Positions 36,060-47,647 of a stretch of DNA of 64,000 nucleotides are shown one piece after another (positions within the stretch are counted from its first letter, which is position 1; the number at the start of each line of letters is the position of its first letter). The notes under the pieces were generated by a model that ran no database searches, was not told where the DNA came from, and saw only the letters and a program-made list of their open reading frames with translations. This stretch comes from Cliona cf. orientalis (taxonomy: Eukaryota; Porifera; Demospongiae; Clionaida; Clionaidae). The position numbers were made by a program, and so were the translations under genes. The stretch spans positions 8,516,292-8,580,291 of the forward strand of contig OZ005697.1 in assembly GCA_963930775.1 (NCBI GenBank), written 5' to 3'.

Positions 36060-36690
36060 GTGATATTAGGGTATTAATTTGATGTGATTATTAGGCTAGG
36101 TATGTATTATGGATTATGAGGGTATATAATATTATGAGTATGTGTGGTGTGATTGAGATATAATTTAATACTCAATTGCGATTGAGGTGATTAGGATACA
36201 TTGTATTATTATTATATTGATCAATGATGGAATGGGGATATATGTGTATGAGTCAATGAAGTGATAGTTTAATTGGGTATGTTCATGAATAGTTTGGAGG
36301 TATTAGAGTGTATGGATATTTGTTGGTAGTTGCTTAGCAACCAAAGTTTTTATAGGCAATTTGCCAGCTATGGGAAGGGGTCGGATCATCATAAAGTAGG
36401 CCAATGATGAACAGAGGTCAACTACCAACAGAATAGTTATCTGCCAGTAATTGGGGTGCATGAGATGCATTCTGCCAGTAATTGGGGTGCATTCGACCAT
36501 GCATCTCATGCACCCCAATTACTGGCAGATAACTATTATATGTATACTAGTTAATTGTTTGAGAGTGTGATGTGATTAGGGTATGATATGATAATATTAT
36601 GTATTTGTGAAGTGATTAGGGTATGTATGAGTTGTTTTAAGTGCTATGTGATTAGGGTATGTGTGATATGATTAGGGTATTACAATAGAG
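36060..36690. repeat. Scattered GTGATTAGGGTATG-like units
   Basis: Five or more degenerate copies of GTGATTAGGGTATG lie near 36060, 36570, 36610, 36650 and 36670. The spacing is irregular. TTAGGG is included, but there is no contiguous telomeric run. Confidence 0.45.
36433..36536. repeat. Perfect 38-bp stem hairpin
   Basis: 36433-36470 and 36499-36536 are exact reverse complements (left arm begins ATAGTTATCTGCCAGTAATT) around a 28-base loop that repeats part of the arm. An outer 12-bp inverted pair TGTTGGTAGTTG lies at about 36319 and 36419. Confidence 0.75.
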
Positions 36691-37152
36691 TGTATGTGAC
36701 CTTTGAAGCTCTGAGTTTGAGAGTGAATGCTGTCAGAATACATTGTATGTCATATAAATTTGGGGGAATGTGTTTAAGAGTATGATGAGATTGGAGCATA
36801 TATAGGTTGCCAGTGAGCTTTGCAAACTCAAAGCAGTAACTTTTATGCAGCAGTGGACAGGTGTGTACATAGTGACATTCACACTTTCCTTATAAGGAAG
36901 GTGTTAACCCAAACAGACTAATTATGTGCACAGCTAGGGCTGCATCACTCCATCTGTGGTGGAGACCACCCTGAGCTTCACATACACAATCACTAACTCC
37001 ATTGCACACACTGAATTGAGCTGGAGCCTCAGGAAAGTATAGATCAAGTGCTGCTGTTGGCCAGCTTCATTCACCACCCCTTCCCTCTCTTTGTGGATAC
37101 TTTAGTACACCAGCCAGACCCTCTAGCTCCTCCTTGTTTATTTTCTATTACT

Positions 37153-37176
37153 GGGGGGGGGGGGGGGGGGGGGGGG
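37153..37176. repeat. Poly-G run of 24
   Basis: Uninterrupted G run. Similar homopolymers lie at 34929-34956 (C), about 46708-46727 (C) and 60160-60178 (G). Such tracts are unstable and often mis-sized in assemblies. Confidence 0.9.
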
Positions 37177-37507
37177 TATGAGTCCTCAACCATAATTCCT
37201 GATAGGTCTATCTTACTAGCATACCAACAGTGCCATTTTCCCTGTGATATGCTAGTGGTGATAATAGAATGTTATTGTGAACATGGCCTATTAGCTATTT
37301 ACCTAAACTTACATACTGGTATTCTGAAGGGGAAGCCTGGCTCGTTTCTAAGGGGTCAGAGTTGCATACAGAGGAGGGGGGCACTAGTTTATACATGTAG
37401 CTTAAATCGATTAACTTAATGAGTAATGATCACTATCTACTTTCTTGCTGTTGCTAACACCTGTACTCGAGTTTATTATAGCTAGTTCACACTTGCATGA
37501 AACATAT

Positions 37508-37726
37508 CAGTGGCGTGTCCAAGGGGGGGGCTCCGGGTGCTCGAGCACCCCCCTCAGCTCTGGCACAACAGCCAGATCAGTAGCTCAGTGGCAACTCTTT
37601 ATGCTGATAATTGACAACTGGTAGCCAGAACCAACAATGAACTTAAAATTCGCTTTGTAAGCAACGTTTTGGGCGCCATGGCCTAAAATTTAGCACCTCC
37701 TCCTTCAAATTCTGGACACACCACTG
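37508..37726. mobile_element. MITE with CAGTGGCGTGTCC ends
   Basis: The left end CAGTGGCGTGTCC and the right end GGACACACCACTG are inverted repeats, and CATAT is duplicated on both sides (37503-37507; 37727-37731). Length is 219 bp, without an open frame. The ends resemble hAT-like TIRs, but the 5-bp duplication is not the usual 8 bp. Confidence 0.6.
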
Positions 37727-38555
37727 CATATTTAGCTGTCACAACAAAGATAGCTAATAATAATAAACAGTACCTCACTATTCACCTCTCGACAAGTGGC
37801 ATAATATTAGGTAAATTTTATAAAATCTTCTGGAGTTTTTGAGCTCAACAAGTAGCATCTCTGAAACATTACAATACAGAAACTAGAGAAACATGGCAAG
37901 GCTCAACTGCTATAGTTATGCACATGTGTATACACACACCATGTGCATACAGAGTCATAACCCCTAGAAAAAATCATAATATTATGCAAATAAACGTGAT
38001 TGACACAGCTAGTCCATGACAAACAGAATGAACACTAGCTGGCCCAAGTAAGCCCTATGACAATACTTGAGCACATACTTATCATTAATTATTATGTTAA
38101 TGGGGAGAGTTTGTTTGAAGGATAGCTTGGATTAAATTAATACCATATAGGCGAAAATATTGGCAGTCGCATAAGTTAGGCAATTTGGGTCCCAATGGCG
38201 CATTTCACACTATTCAGCACTTTAAATTGATTTTAAATTGGCGGTTATGGTATGGTATCGCTTTAATATTATTATCTTATACTCTCTTGTTATTATGTGT
38301 ACATATATTACATGCATGCAGATCAGAATTTAATTTAGAGGCATACCATCAACCCACCCAATTTTATTCCCTGCCAAATTTTCCAGCTCTACGGTATTAC
38401 GTAATTCTTCATAGGGATAATTATTAGCTAAGTTGACAATAATATAAATCATGTCCCTAGGGGGTCGATCTATATCTTTAGGGATAAATTAAAAAACCAA
38501 AATCATGATGTAAATTAAAGCTAGGCTGTGTATCAATACATAATATAGTATGTAT

Positions 38556-38955
38556 CCAAATAATTGTGAACCGCTCTGAGAAAAGGGACCACTCGGGATA
38601 AAATTTCATTTTTTTTACTTTACCAGAAATTATAGGATTTTGGCTTCATATTGATATGCTATGTTCATATAGTTGCAAATGTAAACTATCGTTATGGGCG
38701 CAAACAATTGTTCGGACACATACAATTAATTTTAATACAAAATTTAATTAAATATACGCATTTTCCGAAAATCGAATATTATTATTATCTATCTGCGTAT
38801 ATAAAAATGGTCATAACTCGGCTTGTTTTCAATATAAATTTTCATGAAACTTGCACCATTGGATTCAGCACACACAGATCAATCCTTGCTAAAAACTCAA
38901 TTTTTATGAAATATCCCGAGTGGTCCCTTTTCTCAGAGCAGGTCACAATTTGTCT
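38556..38955. mobile_element. MITE-like element with ~50-bp inverted ends
   Basis: The left end (AATTGTGAACCGCTCTGAGA onward) pairs with the right end around 38905-38955, including the CCACTCGGGATA / TATCCCGAGTGG core. The interior is AT-rich; the open frame inside has no recognisable domain. Confidence 0.6.
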
Positions 38956-39201
38956 GAACGGGTAGCTATATCTGACCGGCCCCTTTTAGTTTATCCTATA
39001 TTTGTCCTATGGGGTCGGTATGCACAGACATACTCTAGAGCTAGGATATAATATGTGATAGTGTGGTTCAATACTTCTAAAGTAGAGTAGAATTCTCTGT
39101 ATATTCCGAATTGGGACAGCTTAAGGTGTTCTGATCAAAAGTGTTCTCATTTCTGGGGTAGTTTTATGCACTTTTCTAGCTATAGGTTGCTGGAACCATG
39201 C

Positions 39202-39548
39202 ATGTAGATGGGGTGATGAGAGTGTGTGTGCCCATCCTTGTTAAGCTAAGAACTTTCATGTAATTACTATTGTTGGGGCTCTGTGCTTTGGTGATTTAAT
39301 TATCCCGGCAGACTCCGTGAACGTAGTTTGGGTATAGGGTTGACTTTCGCCTTTAAAGCTGGAAGGGGGGAGTTCGGGTGCCTAAGGGTGGTCGTAGCTC
39401 AGTGGTAGAGCGCTGGTGGCTCAAGCCAGTGGCCCTGGGTTCGATTCCCGGTGGCTGCCCGGATTTTTTCTCTTCCAGCTAGCTTTAGGATGTAGATGGG
39501 GTGATGAGAGTGTGTGTGCCCATCCTTGTTAAGCTAAGAACTTTCATG
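39202..39548. repeat. Identical 59-bp direct repeats flanking a tRNA-like unit
   Basis: 39202-39260 and 39490-39548 are identical over 59 bp (starting ATGTAGATGGGGTGATGAGA). The 229 bp between contain the tRNA-like gene. Perfect identity implies a recent event. Confidence 0.85.
39386..39460 (+). tRNA. tRNA-like Pol III gene or tRNA pseudogene
   Basis: A box TAGCTCAGTGG and B box GGTTCGATTCC are perfect matches to the internal promoter. A cloverleaf forms: acceptor GGGTGGTCG with TGGCTGCCC (many G-U pairs), D arm GCTC/GAGC, anticodon stem CTGGT/GCCAG, T arm CTGGG/CCCGG. A T6 run at 39464-39469 would terminate Pol III. The anticodon loop reads GGCTCAA, so position 33 is G instead of the near-universal U and the formal anticodon would be CTC. 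A decayed tRNA or a tRNA-derived SINE head is more likely than a working tRNA. Inverted AGCTGGAAG/CTTCCAGCT strings lie just outside. Confidence 0.5.
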
Positions 39549-40474
39549 GTGTCCTGATTAAGGGAGGTTTCATCATTTCAGGGATGTCCTTATAGAGGGG
39601 TTCCATGCACTGTATACTATAATAATATAGCACTATGACACCTGGTTGTGGGAGCATCTGAGATGTATACCGGTATGTAATTTAAGGCTGATGAGTAAAT
39701 TATTTTGAAATATTGGTTATTATTATTTAGTGTTTCCCCCAGCATACCTGAATCAGGGTGGGCCACCCGGTTTGACTTTGGGCTAATTGGATAAACATCA
39801 AAGAAATGGGTGGAGTTTAAAGCCACAACTTAATTAAAAGCCTATGAATATCATTAAGCACCCGGTTTGGATTCTGTTCTGGGGGAATCCCTGATTATTA
39901 ATAATTAATTGTATGATTTGATTCTCCCTCACTTCTTTAAAATACCCATCTACCCATCAGACAAATTATTAATCTAATTTAAGATACCCATCAGACAAAT
40001 TATTAAATGTTATTTTGAGCCCATAAGACAGAAATTAGATTCTCCAAAAAAAAACCCTGAAGACTAATTAGTGTTCTTCCATGGGGGTGTATCCTTATTA
40101 ACTGGAATAGCCCATTACATGATATTGTGTATGATGACGCAGCCACAGCCCAAACTGATTGCTTGAACTACTGCAGGTCAGTTGTCTAGGGAATGGCACC
40201 CGTCTCTGTCACTATATAAACTGATAGCCTTTGTGACCTGTACTGATTAATTCTCACCTTTCAGGAAGAGATTGTTAAATGGTAATTCCTCACAAACAAC
40301 CAACTGATCAAAAGTATTAATGATAATAAATTATGCTAATGGGCCATAAAAAGGGTATGGCTATGCTACAATAATATTATTATAGTACAATGTCATGATG
40401 TTTCAAAAAAAAATAATCAACTTTTTTAAGCTCTAATATCTACACACCTCTACTACCAATAAGAGTCGGTTTGT

Positions 40475-43400
40475 TCATTTTTGTTCTTGAACACCCATAG
40501 CAGCTATCAATTCAGTGAGAAATGTGTCAGGATTTCCGACAGCTTCAAGAATGCCTGTATGATGTGATATTATGCATCATTATTTTAGTGAATACAGTGC
40601 ACAGGCAGATAATTCGATCATAATTAAACATAGTGACTGACTAGTGTTTTTATTTCAAAATTTGACAAGCACTGTTGATACTTGCCTAAGCTTATTAAGC
40701 AAAATATTTCACCCTGGTATACAGTTGAACCTCGAATAAAGGACCCTAGCTCCGAGAAAGGGACACTATGTTAAACACTGTTTGGGGTCCCAAAACAACC
40801 TATAGTTTCTATTCATTGAGAACCTCTGAGAAGAGGATAACCTCTCTAATATAAGGGACAAAAACAGCTGAATTTATAAAGTTCCCAAAGTGTCCTTTTT
40901 TCGGAGATTCAACTGTATGATTGTATACAATATCATACTGCCTTACCCATAACGTCACAAAACTCTGCAAATGACTCTGCAGTCAGCAGCTCCTCTTGAT
41001 ACTTGGACAGCACTTTGTCGCAACCCTCCAGGATGGGTATGTCATTGTGCCTGATGTAGTTGAGCACAGCCAATGGAAGCTCTTGACCGCACACACTTGC
41101 AGCAATGGATTTCTGCAAACAGTTTAAAGTATAATTATTCTAATGGAATGCAAGCCAATTACAATTTCAAAGGTCATTATACGCTCCATTAAGATATGTA
41201 CATTACGAAAAGGCCTAAAACGTAAATTTTCTTGCACTAATTAGATCTTGTGCATAAACACAGCAATAATAATATTATATTTTATTATTTGTGTGTGTGT
41301 GAGTGTATGTATGTGGTATATGGATAAAATCGGTGCACACAGAGGATGAAGAACACGATTTTTCACTAAATAAGACACAGCACACATGCATGTCTGACAG
41401 TGGACTACTTCTTACTTTCAGTAGCTTCTGCAGTGCATCCACTAGACCAAAGAGCACCAAGAGAGGCTTGTACACAGCATACTCGGCGGGTTGTGGCGAA
41501 GACAAGCTGTAAACAAAGGTACATGTATAGCCAGTCCATCACTACACAGGTCTCCACAAATATACGTACACACACCATAACATTAAATAGAGGGAGATTT
41601 TTAAGGGGTTCGGTAATTTCAAGTGGGCATTGTTCAATAATTATTATCTTGCAAGTTAAATTTTTATGGATGTACGCAATCATTCCATCTTAATATGCAT
41701 ACACAATGTGCTCATTTCATAAGTTAGTTAATCAATCATGAAAGCATGAAACCTGGACCCCTCGAAAATCACAATATGCTAGACGACTTACTGCTTGACG
41801 AGCGAGGTGCTGACACTTCTAGCATGAGCCAGGACCAGGAGACGACGAAGGATCGACAGCTTATGCTCCTCCCACTGAGCCAGGGTGTGGATGAACAGAG
41901 ACTGTACAATACTATACAACGGACCGTCAAGCTACAGTGTACGTATATAGACGATAAAATTTTCATCAAAAATTTGCAGAAATTAATGTTGCATGCATTG
42001 GTTACCTCGTATGCTGAAGCCACCCACTTGTCTTGGGAGGCACTCAAAAAGTTGCTAAGGTTCCTCTCTTCACGCTGATAGCAATGAGTCCTGAAACCAC
42101 ACAATATGAAAATCATAAAAATAAACTTTACACAGTTCTACTCGCGTGGCTATGATCATTCTAGTCACGGGTAGGCCTCGGATCTGAGAAAGGTGATAAA
42201 TTGGGGATAATTAAAATAATATTGACTTTTTAAATCCTGAAACTAGCAAAAAAAATCGCTTTTGGCACAAAATTACTCCACTCTCAATCCCAGCACATCT
42301 TCAAAATTAAAATTTTAATAGAAAATAATATGATAAGGTTCTTACGTTTTCATGACATAGATGGCAACGTGCATGAAGTAAGGGATGAGGTACATGTTGC
42401 TCTGGGGCCCTCCCCCTCCACTCTCGGCACTGAACGACTTCTCGTAGGCAAATCGGAGCAGCAGTAGTCGAATGTCGTGAGCCAGCATGTGGTAGGATGG
42501 ATCAAATATGCCAGTGCACTCTTGAAGATAGTGGTTGTGTCTGTGCATAATAACAAACGTATAAATTACAAAATTGAAGCATGAAAATCTTCCACAAATA
42601 ATCCCAAATAGGAGGGGGAGGGGGGGGGGGGACTATCCAGTACCCACTCAGGGACACCCATGGGATGTCAGTATTAAGCTAAAGGTGGATCCATCAACCT
42701 TTGCACACGTACATACATGTACATGATTTATGTAGATGTTTAGAAGTAGGCAGTAGTTAAACTACATGTAAATGTGTCTCACAACTGACTCACCTAGCTA
42801 TGTAGCTGGAAAATTTGGAGTCTTGAATCTGCAAAAATGAAGAGGAGATGGGAAGACATAAAATGCTGTACATGTATTTGTACAGTTCAAAGTATTATTG
42901 AATGTATGTACCTCTGGGCCCCACAGTGGCATTAGACCATTGCATTTGGTGTTGGCGTTCTGTAGCATGGCACTCTCCCACTCGTCTCTGTTGCGAGCCA
43001 ATCTATACGCAACAACAATATTTTGTTTGAGCCCATAATGAGAGAATTGAGAGGTAAAGTGACTCACTTGACAGCAGCCGAGTGACACTCATAGTGGACA
43101 CAGTTGAAATGGGACACAGTTGCATATCCCTGCAGATTGATTTAAGACAATAAATTCAACAACTGTAAAAAACTATTCATAACTGCAGCATATACCGATG
43201 TCTTCCTGGGTTTAGTCTCAAATTCATCCAATGTCACTTTCCGAGTGAACGTATACACACCTAGGAGCTGCAAAGCATAAAATTATGATTAAAAATGATT
43301 ATAGAACCACATTCTTATAGTGGCAATAATATTAAGTACCATAGTTAATCGAATACAACGTATGATCCAATTTAACATAACAAATTAGGATTTTACAAAT

Positions 43401-43698
43401 GCTCATAACGTGTATATGTGGAGCGATTGACGACCTTTACCAGAAAAGGGTGTGATTTTCAAAATTGTAAGCATGGTATGCTAACCTTCGCAGGTTGGTT
43501 CTTGTAGCCTTCAAGGCAGATACAGCATTTGAGTCCCGCTTCCTCAACCAAAGCTTCCATCTCTGTCAGGAGTGAGGTCTTTGCTATCACCTGTCCCTTT
43601 TCGTTGACCTGCAGGCCGAGCGCTCCAAGCTCCTTCTCCCTCATCGCCATGGCTTTCTTTTTCTTCTCTTCACGAGTCGCCTTTCTAACTTTCTTTAT
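40475..43698 (-). other. UBR4: UBR4 E3 module: hemiRING and C-terminal domain
   Basis: The last eleven exons encode the catalytic end. The hemiRING begins in exon 43698-43486 ([17 protein letters not shown]) and continues with GVYTFTRKV, the conserved [10 protein letters not shown] cysteine/histidine cluster, [10 protein letters not shown] and [14 protein letters not shown]. The rest is helical ([37 protein letters not shown]) to FCDVMG and the end [15 protein letters not shown]. In UBR4 this module recruits the E2 UBE2A/B through a single-zinc hemiRING. All key cysteines and histidines I can place are present, so the ligase should be active. Confidence 0.85.
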
Positions 43699-46600
43699 CT
43701 ACATAAAGAGAGACAGAGAGGGAGAGGAGAGAGAGAGAAGAAATGAGATTGGGAAACTATGAAAATAGCAGTTATCACATGTCATAAGAAAAGATTACAA
43801 TAAACCTAAAGAACTATTCTTTAGCAATTTTCATAATAAAAGGCCTTCCATGACTGCATTATCATTTGCTCCTTTCTCTGCATGCTGTTTAGTACATACA
43901 TATATACATTTACTTACTTCAGCCTGACATGTAGGATTTTCCATCATAGCTTCTAGAAGGTTCTCTGCCATTGTACCAATGTGCTGGTCAGAGGCCACCT
44001 GTTCCAGCAGGTGGACCTGGGGTATTACTGCCACTATGGCTAGCTGAGTCTTGCTATGCGATCGACACAGACCCGTTAGCATCTTCAGGACATAGGGCAG
44101 AGAGGGCTGAGAAATACACGACTTCCACTCTGGCGTGTCAAATGTGGAACTGTGCAAACATAAAAGAGAAATACTAAATACAATCAAGGGCTTATAGACC
44201 CCAAAGGGGGAGAGAGAGGGCATGTAACTGGCAACCTGCAAAATTCAAATCCATAGGCTAAAAATAGTAGTAAAATCCACATTATCAGTCCATAGCACTA
44301 AGCCCTTGATACAATTAATTTTGTTTGGTACACACAGTTAATACATACTAAAGGCCAAGAACCATAGCACTCAATTATTGAAACTTCAGTATGGGTTATT
44401 TTTGTTCAAAAACCGACTAAAGTACGTAGTACAGTATAGTTACTGTAATACAATTACACAAGCGGGCATACGGTTTCTGGGGGACTTTGTGCTGCAGATA
44501 GGCCACGGCAGAGGGGGTAAGCTCCATTTCTATAGCGAGGTCCTTCAGCTTGTCTCCAGTAGCATCTTTCTACAGTTACAAAGAAATCGATTTAAAATTT
44601 AACTCCTGTATGTACACAGCTACAGTGTACTTACTCCAATGCCACCAGCAACTACACAGAAGCAATCCAGATAGAGCTGATTGTCATCAGAACTCTCTTG
44701 GTCAAATCTATACAACAATAGTACCAATTCCATAAAATTTTAATTGTCCATTCAGTGAAGACCTGCACATTCTATTTATACGTAGGTGAAATTATTTGCT
44801 TACTTTTCAAAGTCTAGATGTGGAGCAAAGTGTTTTAGTAGCAGATTCATCGATCGAGGGTCACCGAACGTGAGGAAGGGGATGACATGAAGTAGACCCT
44901 CGCGAACAGCAGAGTTAGACTGGACGAATGGACTCTCAATGTGCTTCAGGAACACTTGAAGCTGATCCATGCTATCACTCTGCTCAAGGGTATTCTAAAT
45001 ATGGAAAATCATTATAATACATGAAATATTATACACGTGTAGTGAAATGCCCATCAAAAGGTTGGATACCTATTTCAGGCAATACGCATGCAAATTGTCT
45101 GATGCTTATAATTTATTCAAGCCTAGTAATATTATTATATTGACTCACCTCAACACTAGCTGATCTCAGTATCACAGGTTGAGCACTGCTTGACTCCTGC
45201 ATGATTCTCTCGGTCACCTCCAGGATCTTCTCGGCCACTGCAGCACCTATTCCATTACCAGCATGCTCCTCATAGTACAGAGCCTGCATAGTATAAATGA
45301 CGTGTACATGTAACCATACATTTGCACAATAAAACTATGCACTTTCATATCTGTAAAATTTCAGTCACTTTCCACCCATCTACATGTATGTCTCTCTCCC
45401 TCCTCCCTCCCCCAAATCTCCCTCCTTCTCTCTCTTCCTCCCTCCCTCTCCCTTTCGCTCTCCCTGTCTCCCTTCAGAAATACCTTATCCAGGATACTGA
45501 TCAAAATGTCCAGTGTGTTGAGGCTTGGCTTGAGGAGATACTGTCGATTCACTTTTAGCCTCACACAGAAGCCAAGAAGCTTAAGAGCAGCCGACACCAG
45601 GTGGTGGCCTTGAACAAAATCCTTCACGTGAGCCAGTCTGTCCAACATGGCATCCAGACCCCCACACTCGCACAGAATGGCGGCCATTTTGTACTCTTCT
45701 TCTTCGTTTGTGTCCTTGTCCTTCCCACTGTCCAGTCTCTCCACCATGTCCTCCGTGGCGTCTCCAAGGAGACCACGCATACGATACACCACACGCATAC
45801 ACTCACCATGCTACAGAGGGTATCATAGTTACAATTATTACACATCATGTTTTATACCAAGCAATCCACATAATATTATGGAGAATTTATTTGCAGTAAC
45901 CTTAATTATATATTTAAATTAAATCAAGAGTCAAGAGTATAAGTGAACATTCTTGCAATTTATGAAATAGAATTCCATGTTCAGTTCATGCTTACAAGTG
46001 TGCAGTGTCAGCAATTAGCAATTACTTGCACTTACATTGGGTAGAGCACACCAGATCTTCTTGTAGACATCCTTGACCGGGAGGTCGAGGGAGATGATTT
46101 TATTGCAGACTAGAAGCTCCATCCCTGTGTCATCCTCAAGCAGTGCTATCAGTTCACAATCTGCAGAACACCAGACATACATGTATTATGTACCATACCA
46201 TACCATACCATAAAATATTAGTGTGCCACTGTTAGTAAAATATACAAGTGAATTAACAGGGTCATGTCGGATCACACACAATTAAATCTCCATGGAGTAG
46301 GTCAGTAGACCGTCGTGATGTGTGATTAATCATCATGTTGGACAGACCCATAGTAATTCATGATTGTACAGAAACCATCAGGTATACGGTGCACTTCTAA
46401 TTCATCGGATATGATGATATCTTCTTACCAGTGCATATCTTGTTCTTGACGTCCCTCATGAGTGGACCCAGGCCGGGGGTGGTGGAGAGGTAGGGGTTGC
46501 CCTGCATGCGACCCTGCAGGAACTCCTCCTGCTGAGGGTCCTTCTCAAGCGACAGGAAAAACTGACCAACATCATTCTCCTCCTGTATATATAGAGTAGT

Positions 46601-47568
46601 TCAATCACATGACAGTCACATGACCACCACAGCACTCAGGGGGGTTTCATTCATAAAGAGGTGGGGGGGGGGCAGAATTTCTCACCCCCCAGCCCAAATT
46701 TACATGTATCCCCCCCCCCCCCCCCCCACTTCATTCCTACTGTTTAGCTGCCATTTTAAGCCAAGCGACCCCACTAGCAAAGAGTAGTTGGTATCTTCCC
46801 TCCCACCAGAATTATGGACTCTGTCAGAATTTGATTCCCATTCTTACAATCCCCGTGACTAGGACTAGCATTCTGTACGAAACACCGAGTACAAGTCTAT
46901 AATGTACTCACAGGGTGGATGATGTTGCAGAGCCTCTCAAAGACAAAGATGGGGGTGATCAGATCAGTCATTTTGAACTTCTTGAGTGTCTCGACACAGG
47001 AGGCCATGAACTCCTGCCTCTCCTTCTCTGTCCCTGAGGTGAGGTCCTCCAACATCTCAAGGAGTAGCTCCTGACTCTCGTCAATGCGCTTGGTGCGCTG
47101 GATTACTAGCCTATATGTAGTACATGTTAAGGGACTTGAATGAATGTATGGAGTTATATGTACATGTATGCATGTATACAGGTACAGGGAAGGGTCTGTA
47201 GTGTTCTAGCATAGTTCGGCTGCTATCAACACATACATGTAGGCCCTAAGATATTAGGCTAGCTAAGCCTTCTGTCATACGCATGTGCAAACACAGCATT
47301 AACTAAAATTATGGTTTAGCAAAGTAGAGGTTTGTCCGTATCAGACACACAATATTCTCTCCAGTACATCGGAGTCAGCAGACCGTCGTGATGTGCGAAT
47401 ACTCATCATTTATGGACATGTAATCAAACCTACTCTAGCCGGTACAATTGATACACTAGCTAAAACTTACCTCTTGAGAGATAGGTAGCCATTGAGCACC
47501 ATACCAACCAGTGTGCCTTTGAAGTGCTGTTTGATGCGCTCAACTTTTAGAAAAGACTTCAACAAAAC

Positions 47569-47647
<79 letters not shown>

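Larger units (their letters stand above)
34586..40114. mobile_element. Region bounded by 45-bp inverted repeats (possible large non-autonomous element)
   Basis: 34586-34630 and 40070-40114 are reverse complements over 45 bp with one mismatch (left end begins TGGGCTATTCCAGTTAATAA). ATT occurs directly outside the GGGCTATT ends on both sides, a possible 3-bp target duplication. The 5.5 kb between contains only repeats, hairpins and smaller elements; no transposase frame was found. It may be one element or two copies of a small one in opposite orientation. Confidence 0.45.

Noticed and set aside
36060-36690. Telomere repeat array
   Set aside because: TTAGGG occurs only within longer irregular units and never in contiguous copies.
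37048-37419. 123-codon plus-strand frame
   Set aside because: It runs through a poly-G tract, giving a poly-glycine stretch, and has no domain or splice context.
38651-38965. 104-codon plus-strand frame
   Set aside because: It lies within a MITE-like inverted-repeat element and ends inside its right terminal repeat; no recognisable protein.
39386-39460. Functional tRNA-Glu (CTC)
   Set aside because: The loop would place CTC at the anticodon, but U33 is absent and the acceptor stem is mostly wobble pairs.
41400-41693. Plus-strand frame of 97 codons
   Set aside because: Antisense to a UBR4 exon and intron; the minus strand carries conserved UBR4 sequence.
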